Source: Rhodothermia bacterium
GTDB taxonomy: Bacteria > Bacteroidota > Rhodothermia > Rhodothermales > UBA2364
NCBI GenBank assembly: GCA_017303715.1
Contig: JAFLBZ010000046.1
Coordinates: forward strand, 1 to 32,830
Length of the DNA: 32,830 nucleotides
Direction of reading: 5' to 3'
Shown: positions 23,942-32,830 of the stretch, in pieces
Numbering within the stretch: position 1 is the stretch's first letter
Layout of the letters: every line of letters starts with the position of its first letter
Position numbers and translations under genes: made by a program
Notes under the pieces: generated by a model
What the model was told of the DNA's origin: nothing
Database searches by the model: none
The model's input: only the letters and a program-made list of their open reading frames with translations

Positions 23942-25411
23942 ATGGACGCACACGTAATTGGCTGGCTGTTTTTTGGCGTTTATATCGCTTTTATGGCTTA
24001 TGCCACCTACTTAGGCCTTAAACAAAGCAAGGGTTTGGCCTCTTTTTCGGTGGGCAACCGCCAGATAAACCCGATTTGGGTGGGCTTGTCCTTGGCGGCA
24101 AACCTGACAAGTGCAGCCACCTTTGTCATCAATCCGGGCTTGGTGTATCATTTTGGCTTGGCCGGATTTTTTGGATACGCTGTTGCTACTCCTTTGGGCA
24201 TTATGGTAGGGCTAATCATCGTCTCAAAAAGTTTCCGGCGGGTTGGCGATCAATTTGCCGTTCTCACCGTTCCGCAATGGATTGGCGACCGATTCGGAGA
24301 CAAACGGCTTACGCTATTTTATGCCTTTCTAAGTTTATTGCTCATCACGTTTTTGGTTCTCATCACTGTAGGATTGGCGCGGGTTTTGGGTGCTTTATTG
24401 GGCATAGATTTATTGGTGGCCATTGCCATTGTTATTGTTTTACCTCTGGTGGCCATTTTCTTGGGCGGTGCAGGTGCGCACATTCTGATCAACTCGGTTC
24501 AGGCACTTATCATGCTTCTGGTCGCCCTGATTTTGCTCGGCTCTGGTCTTTCCTACTTCTCGGAAGGCATTGGTGGGTTTTTAGGCAAGCTTAGCGCCAT
24601 AGATCCGCTCCTTGCTCAACCCATAAACCCGAAAAGCGCCCTATTCCGGAATTTTTTCGAGGTTTATGTGGCCAATTTTGTGATCGGGATTGCGGTCATT
24701 ATGCAGCCTCATATTATTTCCAAAGCACTTTATTTAAAGACGGAAGGTGATGTAAATAAATACCTTACGACGGGGCTGGTAACGGTTTTTTTCTTCTTCA
24801 TGGTACTCATTGTAGGTGCATTTGCCCGTATTCAATTCAATGATCCAAGCCTTGCCGTAGATGCTGTAATGCCCAAGTACCTCACCGATCACTTTGGCCC
24901 TATAGTACGAGGAATTGTGGCACTCGGCTTGCTTTCCGCTGGATTTTCCACGATGGAGGGCTTGCTCGTTTCTCTCTCGGCCATTTTTGCGAATGACGTC
25001 TATAAAAACCTCTTCACCAAGCCTGATGAATCGGGTGAAGACGTAGATCAAAAGGCACTTCGTTACGGGAAAGGTTTCTTATTGGTGCTTGCGCCCGTTT
25101 TATTTCTCATTTCTGCAAGCCAAATCAAGCCCGATCTTTCGGTGGCCATGTTGGCGCAAAATGGCGTTTATGGCTTGTTTTCGGCCACATTCGCCCCCGT
25201 ATTGTTTGGCATCTTCTCTAAACGACTCACCAAGGGCGGTGTTTTGGCTTCTGCGCTAACGGCCATTGCTATCCATTTTGGGATGACTTACGGAAAAGTT
25301 ACTTTTATGGCCAATAATCCTGCTGTCCCTGCTACATTTGCCATTGTGGGTAGCTTCTTGGTGGCCACACTTGTTACGATCCTAAACCGAAAACCTACTT
25401 CCCAAGCCTAA
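23942..25411 (+). CDS. Sodium:solute symporter (SSS) family transporter
   Basis: This 489-residue protein has about 13 hydrophobic helices and the SSS pattern: YLGLKQSKGLASFSVGNRQINP near residues 24-45, then LSLAANLTSAATFVINPG, the FRRVGDQFAVLTVPQWIGDRFGDKR loop (about 99-123) and GLLSAGFSTMEGLLVSLSAIFANDVYK (about 332-358), the usual helix and loop late in the core. SSS proteins import sugars, amino acids, osmolytes or monocarboxylates with sodium. The acyl-CoA ligase gene begins 6 bases later, which points to a carboxylate substrate; this is inference from linkage. It lies 45 bases after the KAS III-like gene. Confidence 0.92.
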   Translation: MDAHVIGWLFFGVYIAFMAYATYLGLKQSKGLASFSVGNRQINPIWVGLSLAANLTSAATFVINPGLVYHFGLAGFFGYAVATPLGIMVGLIIVSKSFRRVGDQFAVLTVPQWIGDRFGDKRLTLFYAFLSLLLITFLVLITVGLARVLGALLGIDLLVAIAIVIVLPLVAIFLGGAGAHILINSVQALIMLLVALILLGSGLSYFSEGIGGFLGKLSAIDPLLAQPINPKSALFRNFFEVYVANFVIGIAVIMQPHIISKALYLKTEGDVNKYLTTGLVTVFFFFMVLIVGAFARIQFNDPSLAVDAVMPKYLTDHFGPIVRGIVALGLLSAGFSTMEGLLVSLSAIFANDVYKNLFTKPDESGEDVDQKALRYGKGFLLVLAPVLFLISASQIKPDLSVAMLAQNGVYGLFSATFAPVLFGIFSKRLTKGGVLASALTAIAIHFGMTYGKVTFMANNPAVPATFAIVGSFLVATLVTILNRKPTSQA

Positions 25412-25417
25412 AACAAC

Positions 25418-26902
25418 ATGAGAACCGACTGGCTGGCGCGAAATGCACAATATTATCCACATAAAACGGCCATCGTTTGGCAGCCCGAAAAACGGCGGAT
25501 TTCGTTTGCGGAGTGTGAAGCGCTTGGCAACCAAACGGCCCAATGGCTTGCGCAAGAACATGGCTTAAATGCCGGAGACCGTGTGGCCATCTTGGCCGAA
25601 AACAGCCTTACCCACCTCTTGTTGTTTTTTGCTTGTCAAAAGGCCGGGTTTGTTCTGGTTCCGATCAATTATCGCCTGACACCTGCTGAGGTACAGTACA
25701 TTGTAGAAGATAGTGACCCCACGGTTTTGTTTTATGGCGATTCGTTTGCTGCGTATATCTCGGAATTAACCCCACGTTGCTTGCCAGTCATAGAAGTTCC
25801 TCAAGTCATTGTAAGTAAAGAAAATACACCAAGAGAATATCTGCAAAATCCAGAGGATGCGGTGATGATTCTCTATACTTCTGGAACCACTGGACGGCCA
25901 AAGGGGGCTATGATGACGCATAAAATGCTTGCGTTTAATGCCTATAACACCATTATGCGCCTTGATTTAACCACCAAAGACATTTCGTTTAATGCGGCTC
26001 CTTTTTATCATACAGGTGGGTGGAATGTCCTGCTAACACCATTCCTGCTGTTGGGCGCAACCACCATCTTGTTAGACCGCTTCGACCCAGCACAAATCTT
26101 ACATCTTTGCGAAGCGGAGCAGATGAGCATTATTTGGGGTGTACCAACCATGATGAAGATGCTCTCCGACGATCCTCAATTCCCACAAGCCAACCTTAAG
26201 AGTGTACGCTATGCCATTGTGGGCGGCGAACCCATGCCCATTCCACTCATCGAGAAGTGGCAGGAAAAAGGCGTCCCCATTCGCCAAGGCTTTGGTATGA
26301 CGGAAGTTGGTCCAAATTGCTTCTCACTCCCCGAAGAAGACGCTATTCGCAAAGCCGGCTCAATTGGATTTCCAAATTTCTATGTGGATGTGCGGGTGGT
26401 GGATAACCAAGGAAACGATGTGCCTCTCGGTACAACGGGCGAGTTGTTGATGCGTGGCCCAATGACCACTTCCGGCTATTGGCGGAACGAGGCCGCAACT
26501 CAAGAAAGTCTCAAAGAGGGATGGTTTTATACTGGAGATTTGGTGAGAATAGACGACGAAGGCTATTGCTATGTGGCCGGACGTAAAAAGGACATGTATA
26601 TTTCCGGCGGCGAAAATGTGTATCCCGCCGAGGTCGAAAAGATCCTCTATCAACATCCCGCCATTGCAGAAGCAGCTGTGATTGGGGTTCCAGATGCCAA
26701 ATGGGGCGAAACCGGAATGGCTTTTGTGTCCCTAAAACCCAATCAAACCGCCACCGAGATCGAGTTGATCGCCCATTGTCGCAATCGCGTGGCTCGTTAT
26801 AAAACCCCCAGTTATGTACGTTTCCTGCCAGAATTGCCCAAGGGACACAGCGGGAAAATACTTAAAAAAGACTTGATGAAGAGTCTGTTTACCAATGAGT
26901 AG
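25418..26902 (+). CDS. AMP-dependent acyl-CoA synthetase/ligase
   Basis: ANL-family acyl-CoA ligases activate a carboxylic acid to acyl-AMP and then to acyl-CoA. The protein has 494 residues, with the P-loop-like YTSGTTGRPKG (153-163), the GMTEVGPN motif, the YTGDLVRIDDEGY hinge region, GRKKDMYISGGENVYPAEVE, and a C-terminal PKGHSGKILKKDL containing the catalytic Lys480. The layout is like medium- and long-chain fatty acid CoA ligases, but substrate choice cannot be read with certainty. The start is 6 bases after the symporter stop, so the two are translationally close and probably serve import followed by activation. No Thr/Gly signature loss was seen; the enzyme looks functional. Confidence 0.93.
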   Translation: MRTDWLARNAQYYPHKTAIVWQPEKRRISFAECEALGNQTAQWLAQEHGLNAGDRVAILAENSLTHLLLFFACQKAGFVLVPINYRLTPAEVQYIVEDSDPTVLFYGDSFAAYISELTPRCLPVIEVPQVIVSKENTPREYLQNPEDAVMILYTSGTTGRPKGAMMTHKMLAFNAYNTIMRLDLTTKDISFNAAPFYHTGGWNVLLTPFLLLGATTILLDRFDPAQILHLCEAEQMSIIWGVPTMMKMLSDDPQFPQANLKSVRYAIVGGEPMPIPLIEKWQEKGVPIRQGFGMTEVGPNCFSLPEEDAIRKAGSIGFPNFYVDVRVVDNQGNDVPLGTTGELLMRGPMTTSGYWRNEAATQESLKEGWFYTGDLVRIDDEGYCYVAGRKKDMYISGGENVYPAEVEKILYQHPAIAEAAVIGVPDAKWGETGMAFVSLKPNQTATEIELIAHCRNRVARYKTPSYVRFLPELPKGHSGKILKKDLMKSLFTNE

Positions 26903-26993
26903 CTGGCATTTGGGACTTGGGATTTGATTAGCCCACGACCCTCGTTAATTTATCATCAAGGTCTTATAATCAAAAATAACTTCCTGCATCGTC

Positions 26994-27947
26994 ATGAAAC
27001 TTCCTCATCTGATTCTTTTATTCACGGCACTCCTCACCGGATGCCACAGCACCAACATTCCAACCATGCCCGTGACCGATTCGCTTCCACATGCCCTTTC
27101 GCCAATGAAAAAAATATCTGTAGGCAACCACGAAATTGCCTTTTGGGAGGGCGGAAAGGGCAAAGAAGTGCTGTTGTTCGTACATGGTCTCGGCTCTAAC
27201 TCGTCCTTTTGGAAAGAAAATCTGGGTGCATTTACCCAAGAATACCGTGTAATTGCCATAGACTTGCCGGGATATGGGGCTTCGTCTAAAGAACAAGTTC
27301 CGGCAACCATGCCTTGGTTTGCCGACCAAGTGGCCGCTTTTCTCACGGCCATGCGCCTCAAAAAAGTAACTTATGTGGGCCTCTCGATGGGTGGCCAAAT
27401 TGGGATGACCTTGGCGCTAAAACATCCCGAGCGTGTGGAGCGATTGGTCTTGGTGTCGGCAGCCGGCATAGAGACTTTCGATCAAAAGGCCCGAACAAGT
27501 CTCCGAAATTTTATGACGGTTAAGTCCATTATGGAGGCTACCGATCCGCAAATCAATACAAGCATCGCCCTCAATTTCGACACATGGGATGCCGCGAAGT
27601 TTGGCTGGTTGGTAGCGCAGCGGAAGGCTTGGAAAACCCGTCCAGACTTCCGTGCGTATGCCGAGGCAAACGAAAAATCGGTTTCGGGCATGTTAGATGG
27701 TCCGGTCTTTGAGCAATTAGACGCCCTGCACCTGCCTGTTTTGGTACTCTATGGCAAGGGTGACAAGATGATCCCCAACCGCTTCTTTAATCCGGCGCTG
27801 ACCACAGCCGATATTGCGGCGCGTGCCCAGAATGCGCTTCATGGCGCACAAATGGAATTGGTGGAAAAAGCGGGACATTTGCTTCCGTTGGAGCAACCCG
27901 AACAGTTTAACCGTTTGTTGCAGTCTTGGCTTAAATCTGTGCGATGA
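26994..27947 (+). CDS. Lipoprotein alpha/beta-hydrolase
   Basis: This 317-residue protein has a lipoprotein signal peptide with lipobox LLTGC (Cys17), so the mature enzyme is probably lipid-anchored in the envelope. The hydrolase fold shows the oxyanion segment FVHGLGSN (62-69), the nucleophile elbow GLSMGG with Ser131, Asp257 in YGKGDKMIP, and His295 in KAGHLLPLEQP, a complete Ser-Asp-His triad. Likely an esterase or lipase-like enzyme; the substrate is unknown. It follows the acyl-CoA ligase gene by 91 bases on the same strand. Releasing an acid outside the inner membrane would suit the symporter and ligase before it. It converges on pyrB with only 6 bases between stops. Confidence 0.9.
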   Translation: MKLPHLILLFTALLTGCHSTNIPTMPVTDSLPHALSPMKKISVGNHEIAFWEGGKGKEVLLFVHGLGSNSSFWKENLGAFTQEYRVIAIDLPGYGASSKEQVPATMPWFADQVAAFLTAMRLKKVTYVGLSMGGQIGMTLALKHPERVERLVLVSAAGIETFDQKARTSLRNFMTVKSIMEATDPQINTSIALNFDTWDAAKFGWLVAQRKAWKTRPDFRAYAEANEKSVSGMLDGPVFEQLDALHLPVLVLYGKGDKMIPNRFFNPALTTADIAARAQNALHGAQMELVEKAGHLLPLEQPEQFNRLLQSWLKSVR

Positions 27948-27953
27948 AGTCCC

Positions 27954-28916
27954 TTAGCCCATCTCGACAAGTGTAGCGGGGTTTTGTCCGCCGGCCAGTA
28001 GGTACAAACAAGCCATTCTCGTGGCCACACCATTGGTAACCTGATCCAAAATCACGGCGCGTTCATGATCTACCACCTCACTGGCCAACTCGACTCCTCG
28101 GTTTACAGGGCCTGGGTGCATAATGCGCAAGTCGGGATAGCGCAACAAATGTGCCATGGTTATGCCAAATTGGTTGTGGTATTCACGTAAACTGGGATAC
28201 AAACTGGTGTCTTGTCGTTCTAATTGGATTCGGAGCGCCATCGCCACGTCACAGCCTTCTAACGCCTCATCGAGCCGATGCGTAATGCGGCATCCAAATT
28301 GTGAAAGGCCGTATGGCATCATGGTGTTGGGGCCACAAAGGGTAACGTTTGCACCCATCTTCGTAAGACCATAAATATTGGAACGGGCAACACGGCTGTG
28401 GCTTATGTCCCCAATAATGGAAACATTTAAACCCTCGAACTGAGGAGCGATATCTGAAATGGTCAGCAAGTCCAAAAGCGCTTGTGTTGGATGTTCATGC
28501 GCACCATCTCCGGCATTTAACACAACCGCATCTACGCATTGCGTCAGGAAATAGGCGGCACCGGGGGACTTGTGGCGGATTACGGCAATATCCACTTTCA
28601 TTGCTTCTATATTTTGGGCGGTGTCTTTCAGGGTTTCGCCTTTTGAGATCGAAGAACCAGACGAAGCAAAACTAACGGTATCTGCGGACAAACGCTTCTC
28701 GGCCAATTCAAATGAAATGCGGGTACGGGTGGATGGCTCAAAAAAAAGATTAACCACCGTTAGTCCTCGTAGTGCTGGGACACGAGGGATTTGCCGCCGC
28801 AGTACCTCTCGAAATTCCCGCGCCGTAGCCAAAATCAAAGCAATCTCCTCACGGCTAAAGGTTGCCAAGCCTAATAAATGCCGATGACGGAGTGTGGTAA
28901 GCGGTTGTATCATCAA
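27954..28916 (-). CDS. pyrB: Aspartate carbamoyltransferase catalytic subunit
   Basis: PyrB joins carbamoyl phosphate and aspartate in the first committed step of pyrimidine synthesis. The 320-residue protein has the carbamoyl-phosphate-binding motif [13 protein letters not shown] (59-71), the [12 protein letters not shown] segment (about 141-152) and the aspartate-loop-type [11 protein letters not shown] near residue 263. Length is typical of the free catalytic chain. No pyrI regulatory chain or dihydroorotase gene lies next to it. Its start overlaps the pyrR stop by 4 bases (ATGA type), so translation is coupled and pyrR lies upstream in the same transcript. Confidence 0.97.
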   Translation of the reverse strand: MMIQPLTTLRHRHLLGLATFSREEIALILATAREFREVLRRQIPRVPALRGLTVVNLFFEPSTRTRISFELAEKRLSADTVSFASSGSSISKGETLKDTAQNIEAMKVDIAVIRHKSPGAAYFLTQCVDAVVLNAGDGAHEHPTQALLDLLTISDIAPQFEGLNVSIIGDISHSRVARSNIYGLTKMGANVTLCGPNTMMPYGLSQFGCRITHRLDEALEGCDVAMALRIQLERQDTSLYPSLREYHNQFGITMAHLLRYPDLRIMHPGPVNRGVELASEVVDHERAVILDQVTNGVATRMACLYLLAGGQNPATLVEMG

Positions 28917-29536
28917 AACTTATGAAGGCGTTGACCAAAATCGGGATTGTTGCCACCCTTGCGTTTATGCGCAGGCACATCCACCAACCAGACACCATCC
29001 TCTTGGTCCTGTTCTTGTAATTTAACCCGCACCTCTTCGCCAAGCGTGGTTGGGACAAAGCGCCCTACGATGTCTGCTTGAAGGGGCAACTCGCGCAAAC
29101 CACGGTCTATCAATACCAAAAGCCGGATGGTCGTAGGACGTCCTAAATCCAATAAAGCATCTAAGGCCGCCCGTACTGTTCGTCCGGTAAAGAGAACATC
29201 ATCCACCAAAACGATGTGTGCCTCATTGACATCAAAGAGGATCTCTGTACGGCGAACAAGGGGTTGGTAGAGACGCCGGCGAACGTCGTCGCGGTATAGG
29301 GTTGCATCCAGAATGCCAAAATCCAGTGTACTTCCTTCTGCTTCTCGGATTTTCTGGTGCAGACGACGGGCCAAGTGGACGCCCCGTGTTTGCATTCCCA
29401 CCAAAGCAAGTTTTGAGGAAGACAAGGCATTCGGCTCAAAAACTTCTGTTACCTCGCGGGCCATTCGCGATAGCGTTCGGTCTAAGTCCGCCGAGGTCAT
29501 CAGTTGGGCTTTAATATAGTCTTGGGGCTGCATCAT
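28913..29536 (-). CDS. pyrR: PyrR bifunctional pyrimidine regulator/uracil phosphoribosyltransferase
   Basis: PyrR binds pyr mRNA in Gram-positive bacteria and also has uracil phosphoribosyltransferase activity. The 207-residue protein shows [13 protein letters not shown] (47-59), a [15 protein letters not shown] segment and the PRPP-binding loop [12 protein letters not shown] (109-120). It is about 25 residues longer than the Bacillus protein, mainly through a C-terminal extension ending in [10 protein letters not shown]. It comes first in a two-gene operon with pyrB, overlapping by 4 bases. I could not recognise a PyrR-type RNA attenuator in the 130 bases upstream, so regulatory use of RNA binding is uncertain in this organism. 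Confidence 0.93.
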   Translation of the reverse strand: MMQPQDYIKAQLMTSADLDRTLSRMAREVTEVFEPNALSSSKLALVGMQTRGVHLARRLHQKIREAEGSTLDFGILDATLYRDDVRRRLYQPLVRRTEILFDVNEAHIVLVDDVLFTGRTVRAALDALLDLGRPTTIRLLVLIDRGLRELPLQADIVGRFVPTTLGEEVRVKLQEQDQEDGVWLVDVPAHKRKGGNNPDFGQRLHKF

Positions 29537-29666
29537 ACGTCTAAAGGTACGACTTTGTACCCCATGACAGGCAAAAAAACTTGGTTAAGACGAACGTGTC
29601 GCAACAAAAAGCGCTACATTCCGGTATGTTCGCTTTTGGCCCGCTAAACACCGTGTTTTCAGACGT

Positions 29667-31796
29667 ATGGGTTTACGATCCCTTAATCCTCGCACACTAC
29701 AGATTCTCCTCGGCCTTTTGGTACTTGGCTTGTTTTCAGGTACGATCTTTTATCATATCCATTTAGAAGTCTGGAATGGTTGGAACTTAGGCTGGTTAGA
29801 TGTCTTGGCGGAGTTGGGCGTGGCCGCAACGTTTGGCTTGGCGTATCAATGGATGTCAGACCACTTCCAAACACGTAAACTGGGTCCTATACGTGCCCTC
29901 TGGTCGCTGACGCTGGTGATTTTGGGGGTTGTTTTACTAAGTGCCTTGTTTGGTCTGCACTACGAAAAAGGCATGTGGTTTTTTAGCCATAAAATCCCTG
30001 ATCGAACCATTCCGGGCGTCTTGGTCATTTGCGGCATGGCGCTATTACAAGGGCTGGGAGGCGCCTTTCTACTCGTTCAACTGCGAGAATTGGTTTTGTT
30101 CAAACGAACATCGGTCACGGTGCGCAATTGGAATATGTTGTTGTGGAGCTTGGCCGGAACGTTTGCAGCGGTGGTTCTGGTCAAAATAATCCCCATTCCC
30201 TATGTGGTAGAATTTGCGATCGTCTTTACGGGTGCAACCATCCTCATCAATGTCTTCCGTTTGTCTTGGGTGGCCTACCTGCCTTTCCGCCAAAAATTGA
30301 TCGGCTTGGCGGTGAGTTTGGTGATGTTGATCGTTTTATTGGCCGCTTTTGGCGAGGCAGTCCCTATGCGGAAATGGGGGTTCATTATTTGGGAGGCCGA
30401 TCCCTTTGTGGCTCAATATAGTTTTGCGCTTAACCTTACGCTTACACTCACCCTTATTCTGGGCATTTTATACAGTGTTACCACCTTACTATCGCTCATT
30501 TTCCACTTGCCTACATCGGGCGATTTTCAACGGAAATCGGACGACTTGGCGGCGATGCGTGCGCTCACCCAAATCGTAGGACAGGTTTTTGACACACAAC
30601 ACCTCCCCAAATTGGTCTTAGACGCCGTACGGCAGTTTGTGGGCGAGGAACAAATGGCATGGTTAGCCCTTTCCGATGTGCGAACAGGAACGCTCCGGCC
30701 CCAAGTGGCCGCCATGACGGGTCTGACAGAAGCACAACTAACAGCATGGATGGAATTGGATGCCTTCTATTCTGAACTCCAGTCCCGCCGAGAGCCACTT
30801 GTTCTTAATCATGCCGTCCGAGACCATCGCATACACACCCCCGGATACGAAATTGGGAGCTTGGCCATGATGCCCCTCATCACCCGAAACGAGTTGATCG
30901 GTGCGCTCTTTGTGGCAAAAACCTTGGCAGATGGTTTTGACGAAGACGACGCCAAAAGTCTGGGTGCTTTTGCGGATCAGGTAGCATTGGCCATAGACAA
31001 TGCCCGGCTGTTCGAGGAGCGCATCGAAAAAGAACGCTTAGGTCGAGAATTGGCCATTGCTCGCGATGTTCAAAAACGCTTGCTCCCCAACGAACTGCCC
31101 CGCATCCCCGGTGCATCCCTGTTTGCTTCCTATGAATTTGCACATGAAGTGGGTGGCGATTATTTCGACTTTGTGCAGGCAGACAACAACCGTTACAGCT
31201 TTATCATTGGGGATGTTTCCGGAAAAGGAACCTCTGCGGCTTTTTATATGGCGGCCCTTAAAGGAACCTATCATGCGCTCGCCCGTTCCGATCCCGATCC
31301 TCGAACTTTGCTCCTAAAAGCAAATGAGGCCCTTTCCGTACAAAAAGAAAAAAATATCTTTATCACCGCTATTGCTGGATTGTTGGACACGGCCTCCGAG
31401 ACCATCACCCTGCTTCGGGCTGGACACTCGCCCGCAATCCACATAGACCTGCACGGACAAGTTCGGATGCTGCGCGAAGGTGGCCTTGGGCTGGGATTGG
31501 CAAACTCGGCCATCCTCGAAAAAACATTTGTACCCATAACCGCCCCGCTACGTCCGGGCGATGTCTTTGTTTTATATACAGATGGCGTTATTGAAAGCCG
31601 AAATGCCGCTGGAGAATCGTATGGTTACGAGCGCTTAATCGAGACACTACAAAAATCCCGTCAAGAGGATGCCGTTGGAATCCATGATGCGCTATTAGCA
31701 GACCTCAACCGTTTTACGGGAGACCTACGGTATTTTGATGACCTCACTTTAATTGTGCTTAAATGGCATGGACAATCGGTACGGACACAGGTGTAA
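29667..31796 (+). CDS. Membrane-bound PP2C/SpoIIE-type phosphatase with GAF domain (RsbU-like)
   Basis: This 709-residue protein should dephosphorylate a STAS anti-anti-sigma factor. The N-terminal half has about eight membrane helices (residues 10-280), then a GAF domain (about 290-450), a short coiled-coil linker (451-475) with ERLGRELAIARDVQKRLLP, and a SpoIIE phosphatase domain (about 476-700). Metal-binding and catalytic motifs are intact: GGDYFDF (497-503), GDVSGKG (515-521), LYTDGVIES and the final DDLTLIVL (691-698). It therefore combines membrane and GAF inputs. The STAS gene follows after 52 bases and the HATPase kinase gene after that, an ordinary three-part partner-switching module. 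The cognate sigma factor or other output is not in the window. Confidence 0.93.
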   Translation: MGLRSLNPRTLQILLGLLVLGLFSGTIFYHIHLEVWNGWNLGWLDVLAELGVAATFGLAYQWMSDHFQTRKLGPIRALWSLTLVILGVVLLSALFGLHYEKGMWFFSHKIPDRTIPGVLVICGMALLQGLGGAFLLVQLRELVLFKRTSVTVRNWNMLLWSLAGTFAAVVLVKIIPIPYVVEFAIVFTGATILINVFRLSWVAYLPFRQKLIGLAVSLVMLIVLLAAFGEAVPMRKWGFIIWEADPFVAQYSFALNLTLTLTLILGILYSVTTLLSLIFHLPTSGDFQRKSDDLAAMRALTQIVGQVFDTQHLPKLVLDAVRQFVGEEQMAWLALSDVRTGTLRPQVAAMTGLTEAQLTAWMELDAFYSELQSRREPLVLNHAVRDHRIHTPGYEIGSLAMMPLITRNELIGALFVAKTLADGFDEDDAKSLGAFADQVALAIDNARLFEERIEKERLGRELAIARDVQKRLLPNELPRIPGASLFASYEFAHEVGGDYFDFVQADNNRYSFIIGDVSGKGTSAAFYMAALKGTYHALARSDPDPRTLLLKANEALSVQKEKNIFITAIAGLLDTASETITLLRAGHSPAIHIDLHGQVRMLREGGLGLGLANSAILEKTFVPITAPLRPGDVFVLYTDGVIESRNAAGESYGYERLIETLQKSRQEDAVGIHDALLADLNRFTGDLRYFDDLTLIVLKWHGQSVRTQV

Positions 31797-31848
31797 CCTT
31801 CTGAAAAAACCTTCGTATATCCCTAACCCCCAACCATAACCTAACCAC

Positions 31849-32211
31849 ATGAGCAGTTTTTCGGTCACGTTTCGTACCTCGCCAAGCGCACAGGTTTTAG
31901 ACCTGAGCGGGGAATTGGATGCACATACCGCACAAGATTTAGAGGTTGCCATCCAAACTTGTTTGAGCAATGGTAAATTTGCTTTGATCATTAATGGTGC
32001 GAATTTGCGCTACATTTCCAGTGCCGGACTTGGCGTGTTTATGGCTTTTGTAGAGGAAATACGTGAAAACGGGGGCGATCTTAAAATTGCGGCACTCCAA
32101 CCACAAGTCTATGATACATTCGACCTGCTCGGTTTTCCACACTTGTTCGATGTCTTAGCTTCGGTGGAGGTAGCCGAGGCGCGGTTTATGTCTGGTGAGT
32201 TACGCAAATAG
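31849..32211 (+). CDS. STAS-domain anti-sigma factor antagonist (RsbV-like)
   Basis: The protein is 120 residues with a single STAS domain: LDLSGELDAHTAQDLEVAI (17-35), then LIINGANLRYISSAGLGVFMAF (46-67). The serine block at 57-58 is the place of the phosphorylated serine in RsbV/SpoIIAA. In the unphosphorylated state such proteins capture the anti-sigma kinase, and a SpoIIE phosphatase such as the upstream gene product restores that state. The final segment runs on to VEVAEARFMSGELRK. It lies between the phosphatase and kinase genes on the same strand, with gaps of 52 and 43 bases. Confidence 0.93.
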   Translation: MSSFSVTFRTSPSAQVLDLSGELDAHTAQDLEVAIQTCLSNGKFALIINGANLRYISSAGLGVFMAFVEEIRENGGDLKIAALQPQVYDTFDLLGFPHLFDVLASVEVAEARFMSGELRK

Positions 32212-32254
32212 GACGTGCCTTTACGACGGGTCCATTAAACTTGAATCATAAAAA

Positions 32255-32698
32255 ATGATGCCACAAACGATGCAATATAGTCTGCGAGTGCCAAGCGACA
32301 AGCGCTATTTGGCAGATGTGCGTCGTTTTATTGAGGCCCATGCGGTGATGGTTCCTTTTCCCGAATTTGCCATTGAGCATATCAAACTTGCAGTGGATGA
32401 AGCCTGCACAAACATTATAGAACACGCCTACCAACGCAACAACACCGAAGCCATAGAAGTCGTGGTGGCGGTAGATGAGGTTGCTTTTCGGATTACGCTG
32501 CGGCATCGTGGTATCCCCTTTCAGCGAGACCACTACCACCGCCCACAAGACCTTAGGGCTTCCATCAACGCCCGTAAAGGTGGCGGTTGGGGCGTTTTTC
32601 TGATGAATCGGCTGATGGACGAGGTGGATTATCGCATTCTGGACGGCTACAACGAGGTTTATTTGGTTAAAAAACGGATGATGAACGGTAAACGGTAA
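32255..32698 (+). CDS. HATPase-type anti-sigma factor kinase (RsbW-like)
   Basis: This 147-residue protein has a GHKL ATPase fold. The N-box is in IKLAVDEACTNIIEHAY (43-59, Glu49 and Asn53), and the G2 region is GGGWGVFLMNRLMDEV (109-124). RsbW-like kinases phosphorylate the STAS antagonist and bind a sigma factor. The G1 box is odd: family members normally have D-x-G-x-P-F, but here it reads RHRGIPFQR, so the Asp that contacts adenine appears to be His84. The kinase may bind nucleotide differently or be weak. The start at 32255 begins MMPQTMQYS; later ATGs are possible. It is the last gene of the module. Confidence 0.88.
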   Translation: MMPQTMQYSLRVPSDKRYLADVRRFIEAHAVMVPFPEFAIEHIKLAVDEACTNIIEHAYQRNNTEAIEVVVAVDEVAFRITLRHRGIPFQRDHYHRPQDLRASINARKGGGWGVFLMNRLMDEVDYRILDGYNEVYLVKKRMMNGKR

Positions 32699-32783
32699 AC
32701 AATAGACTTGTTGCATTGGGATAAGTATAATGTTTACATTAGTTTAAACGTGTATTCCTCTCAATATTAATCTATATAAAACG

Positions 32784-32830
32784 ATGAAAGATTTTTCGAT
32801 ATATTCAAATGTCAAAACAGATCGTGACTT
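32784..32830 (+). CDS. Possible gene start, cut by the window edge
   Basis: An ATG at 32784 opens a frame (MKDFSIYSNVKTDRD) that runs off the end without a stop. The upstream 80 bases are AT-rich and free of genes. Only 15 residues are visible, too few to identify anything. Confidence 0.3.
   Translation, partial: MKDFSIYSNVKTDRD

Noticed and set aside
22910-27947. OleABC-type long-chain olefin synthesis cluster (thiolase-fold enzyme, hydrolase, ligase)
   Set aside because: The hydrolase is a lipoprotein with a Ser nucleophile, the KAS III-like protein lacks the His and Asn expected of OleA, no OleD-type reductase is present, and a symporter gene sits in the middle.
29537-29666. PyrR-responsive RNA attenuator upstream of pyrR
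   Set aside because: I looked for an anti-terminator/terminator pair and a PyrR-binding loop on the minus strand and could not identify either.
1-32830. tRNA or rRNA genes
   Set aside because: No T-arm-like or rRNA-like conserved stretches were recognised on either strand by eye; a covariance-model scan would be needed to exclude them fully.

Overview
The window looks like a chromosomal segment of a Gram-negative, mid-GC bacterium of the Bacteroidota/Rhodothermota group. The pointers are a TonB-dependent receptor with an N-terminal CarboxypepD_reg-like domain, a Rho factor with a long charged disordered insertion, a secreted GH20 hexosaminidase and a DUF6157 protein. The phylum is inferred from gene content; there is no rRNA or other phylogenetic marker here. 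No tRNA, rRNA or CRISPR array was seen.

Layout. 1-1531: non-coding dispersed repeats, about three copies of a composite unit built from hairpin modules and 52-bp tandem repeats. 1635-3202 (minus): VKOR-family membrane oxidoreductase, a secreted protein and a DUF6157 protein, preceded by four exact 20-bp tandem repeats. 3301-3953: AT-rich gap. 3954-4187: small AT-hook protein, converging on a large AAA ATPase (4259-6040, minus) across a bidirectional terminator. 6243-7403: DinB/YfiT-like protein and a secreted RNase T2. 7484-7935: truncated IS1-family element. 8039-12435 (minus): NOL1/NOP2/Sun-type m5C methyltransferase, folC, then rho, which ends at its own intrinsic terminator. 12623-15281 (plus): clpX, a YqaA-like and a YihY-like membrane protein. 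15536-19377 (minus): two tandem paralogous secreted proteins and the GH20 enzyme.

19622-27947 (plus) is the most interesting metabolic stretch. It holds a GbsR/MarR-type regulator with a promoter and overlapping palindrome, a TonB-dependent receptor followed by a clear terminator, a divergent KAS III-like enzyme, a sodium:solute symporter, an acyl-CoA ligase and a lipoprotein alpha/beta hydrolase. The gene content suggests capture, import and CoA activation of a carboxylic acid or ester; the substrate is not visible. The KAS III-like protein keeps its cysteine but appears to lack the usual His and Asn of the triad.

27954-29536 (minus): pyrR-pyrB with a 4-base overlap. 29667-32698 (plus): a partner-switching module made of a membrane SpoIIE phosphatase, a STAS antagonist and an HATPase kinase, whose kinase has an unusual G1 box. 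A possible gene start runs off the right edge.
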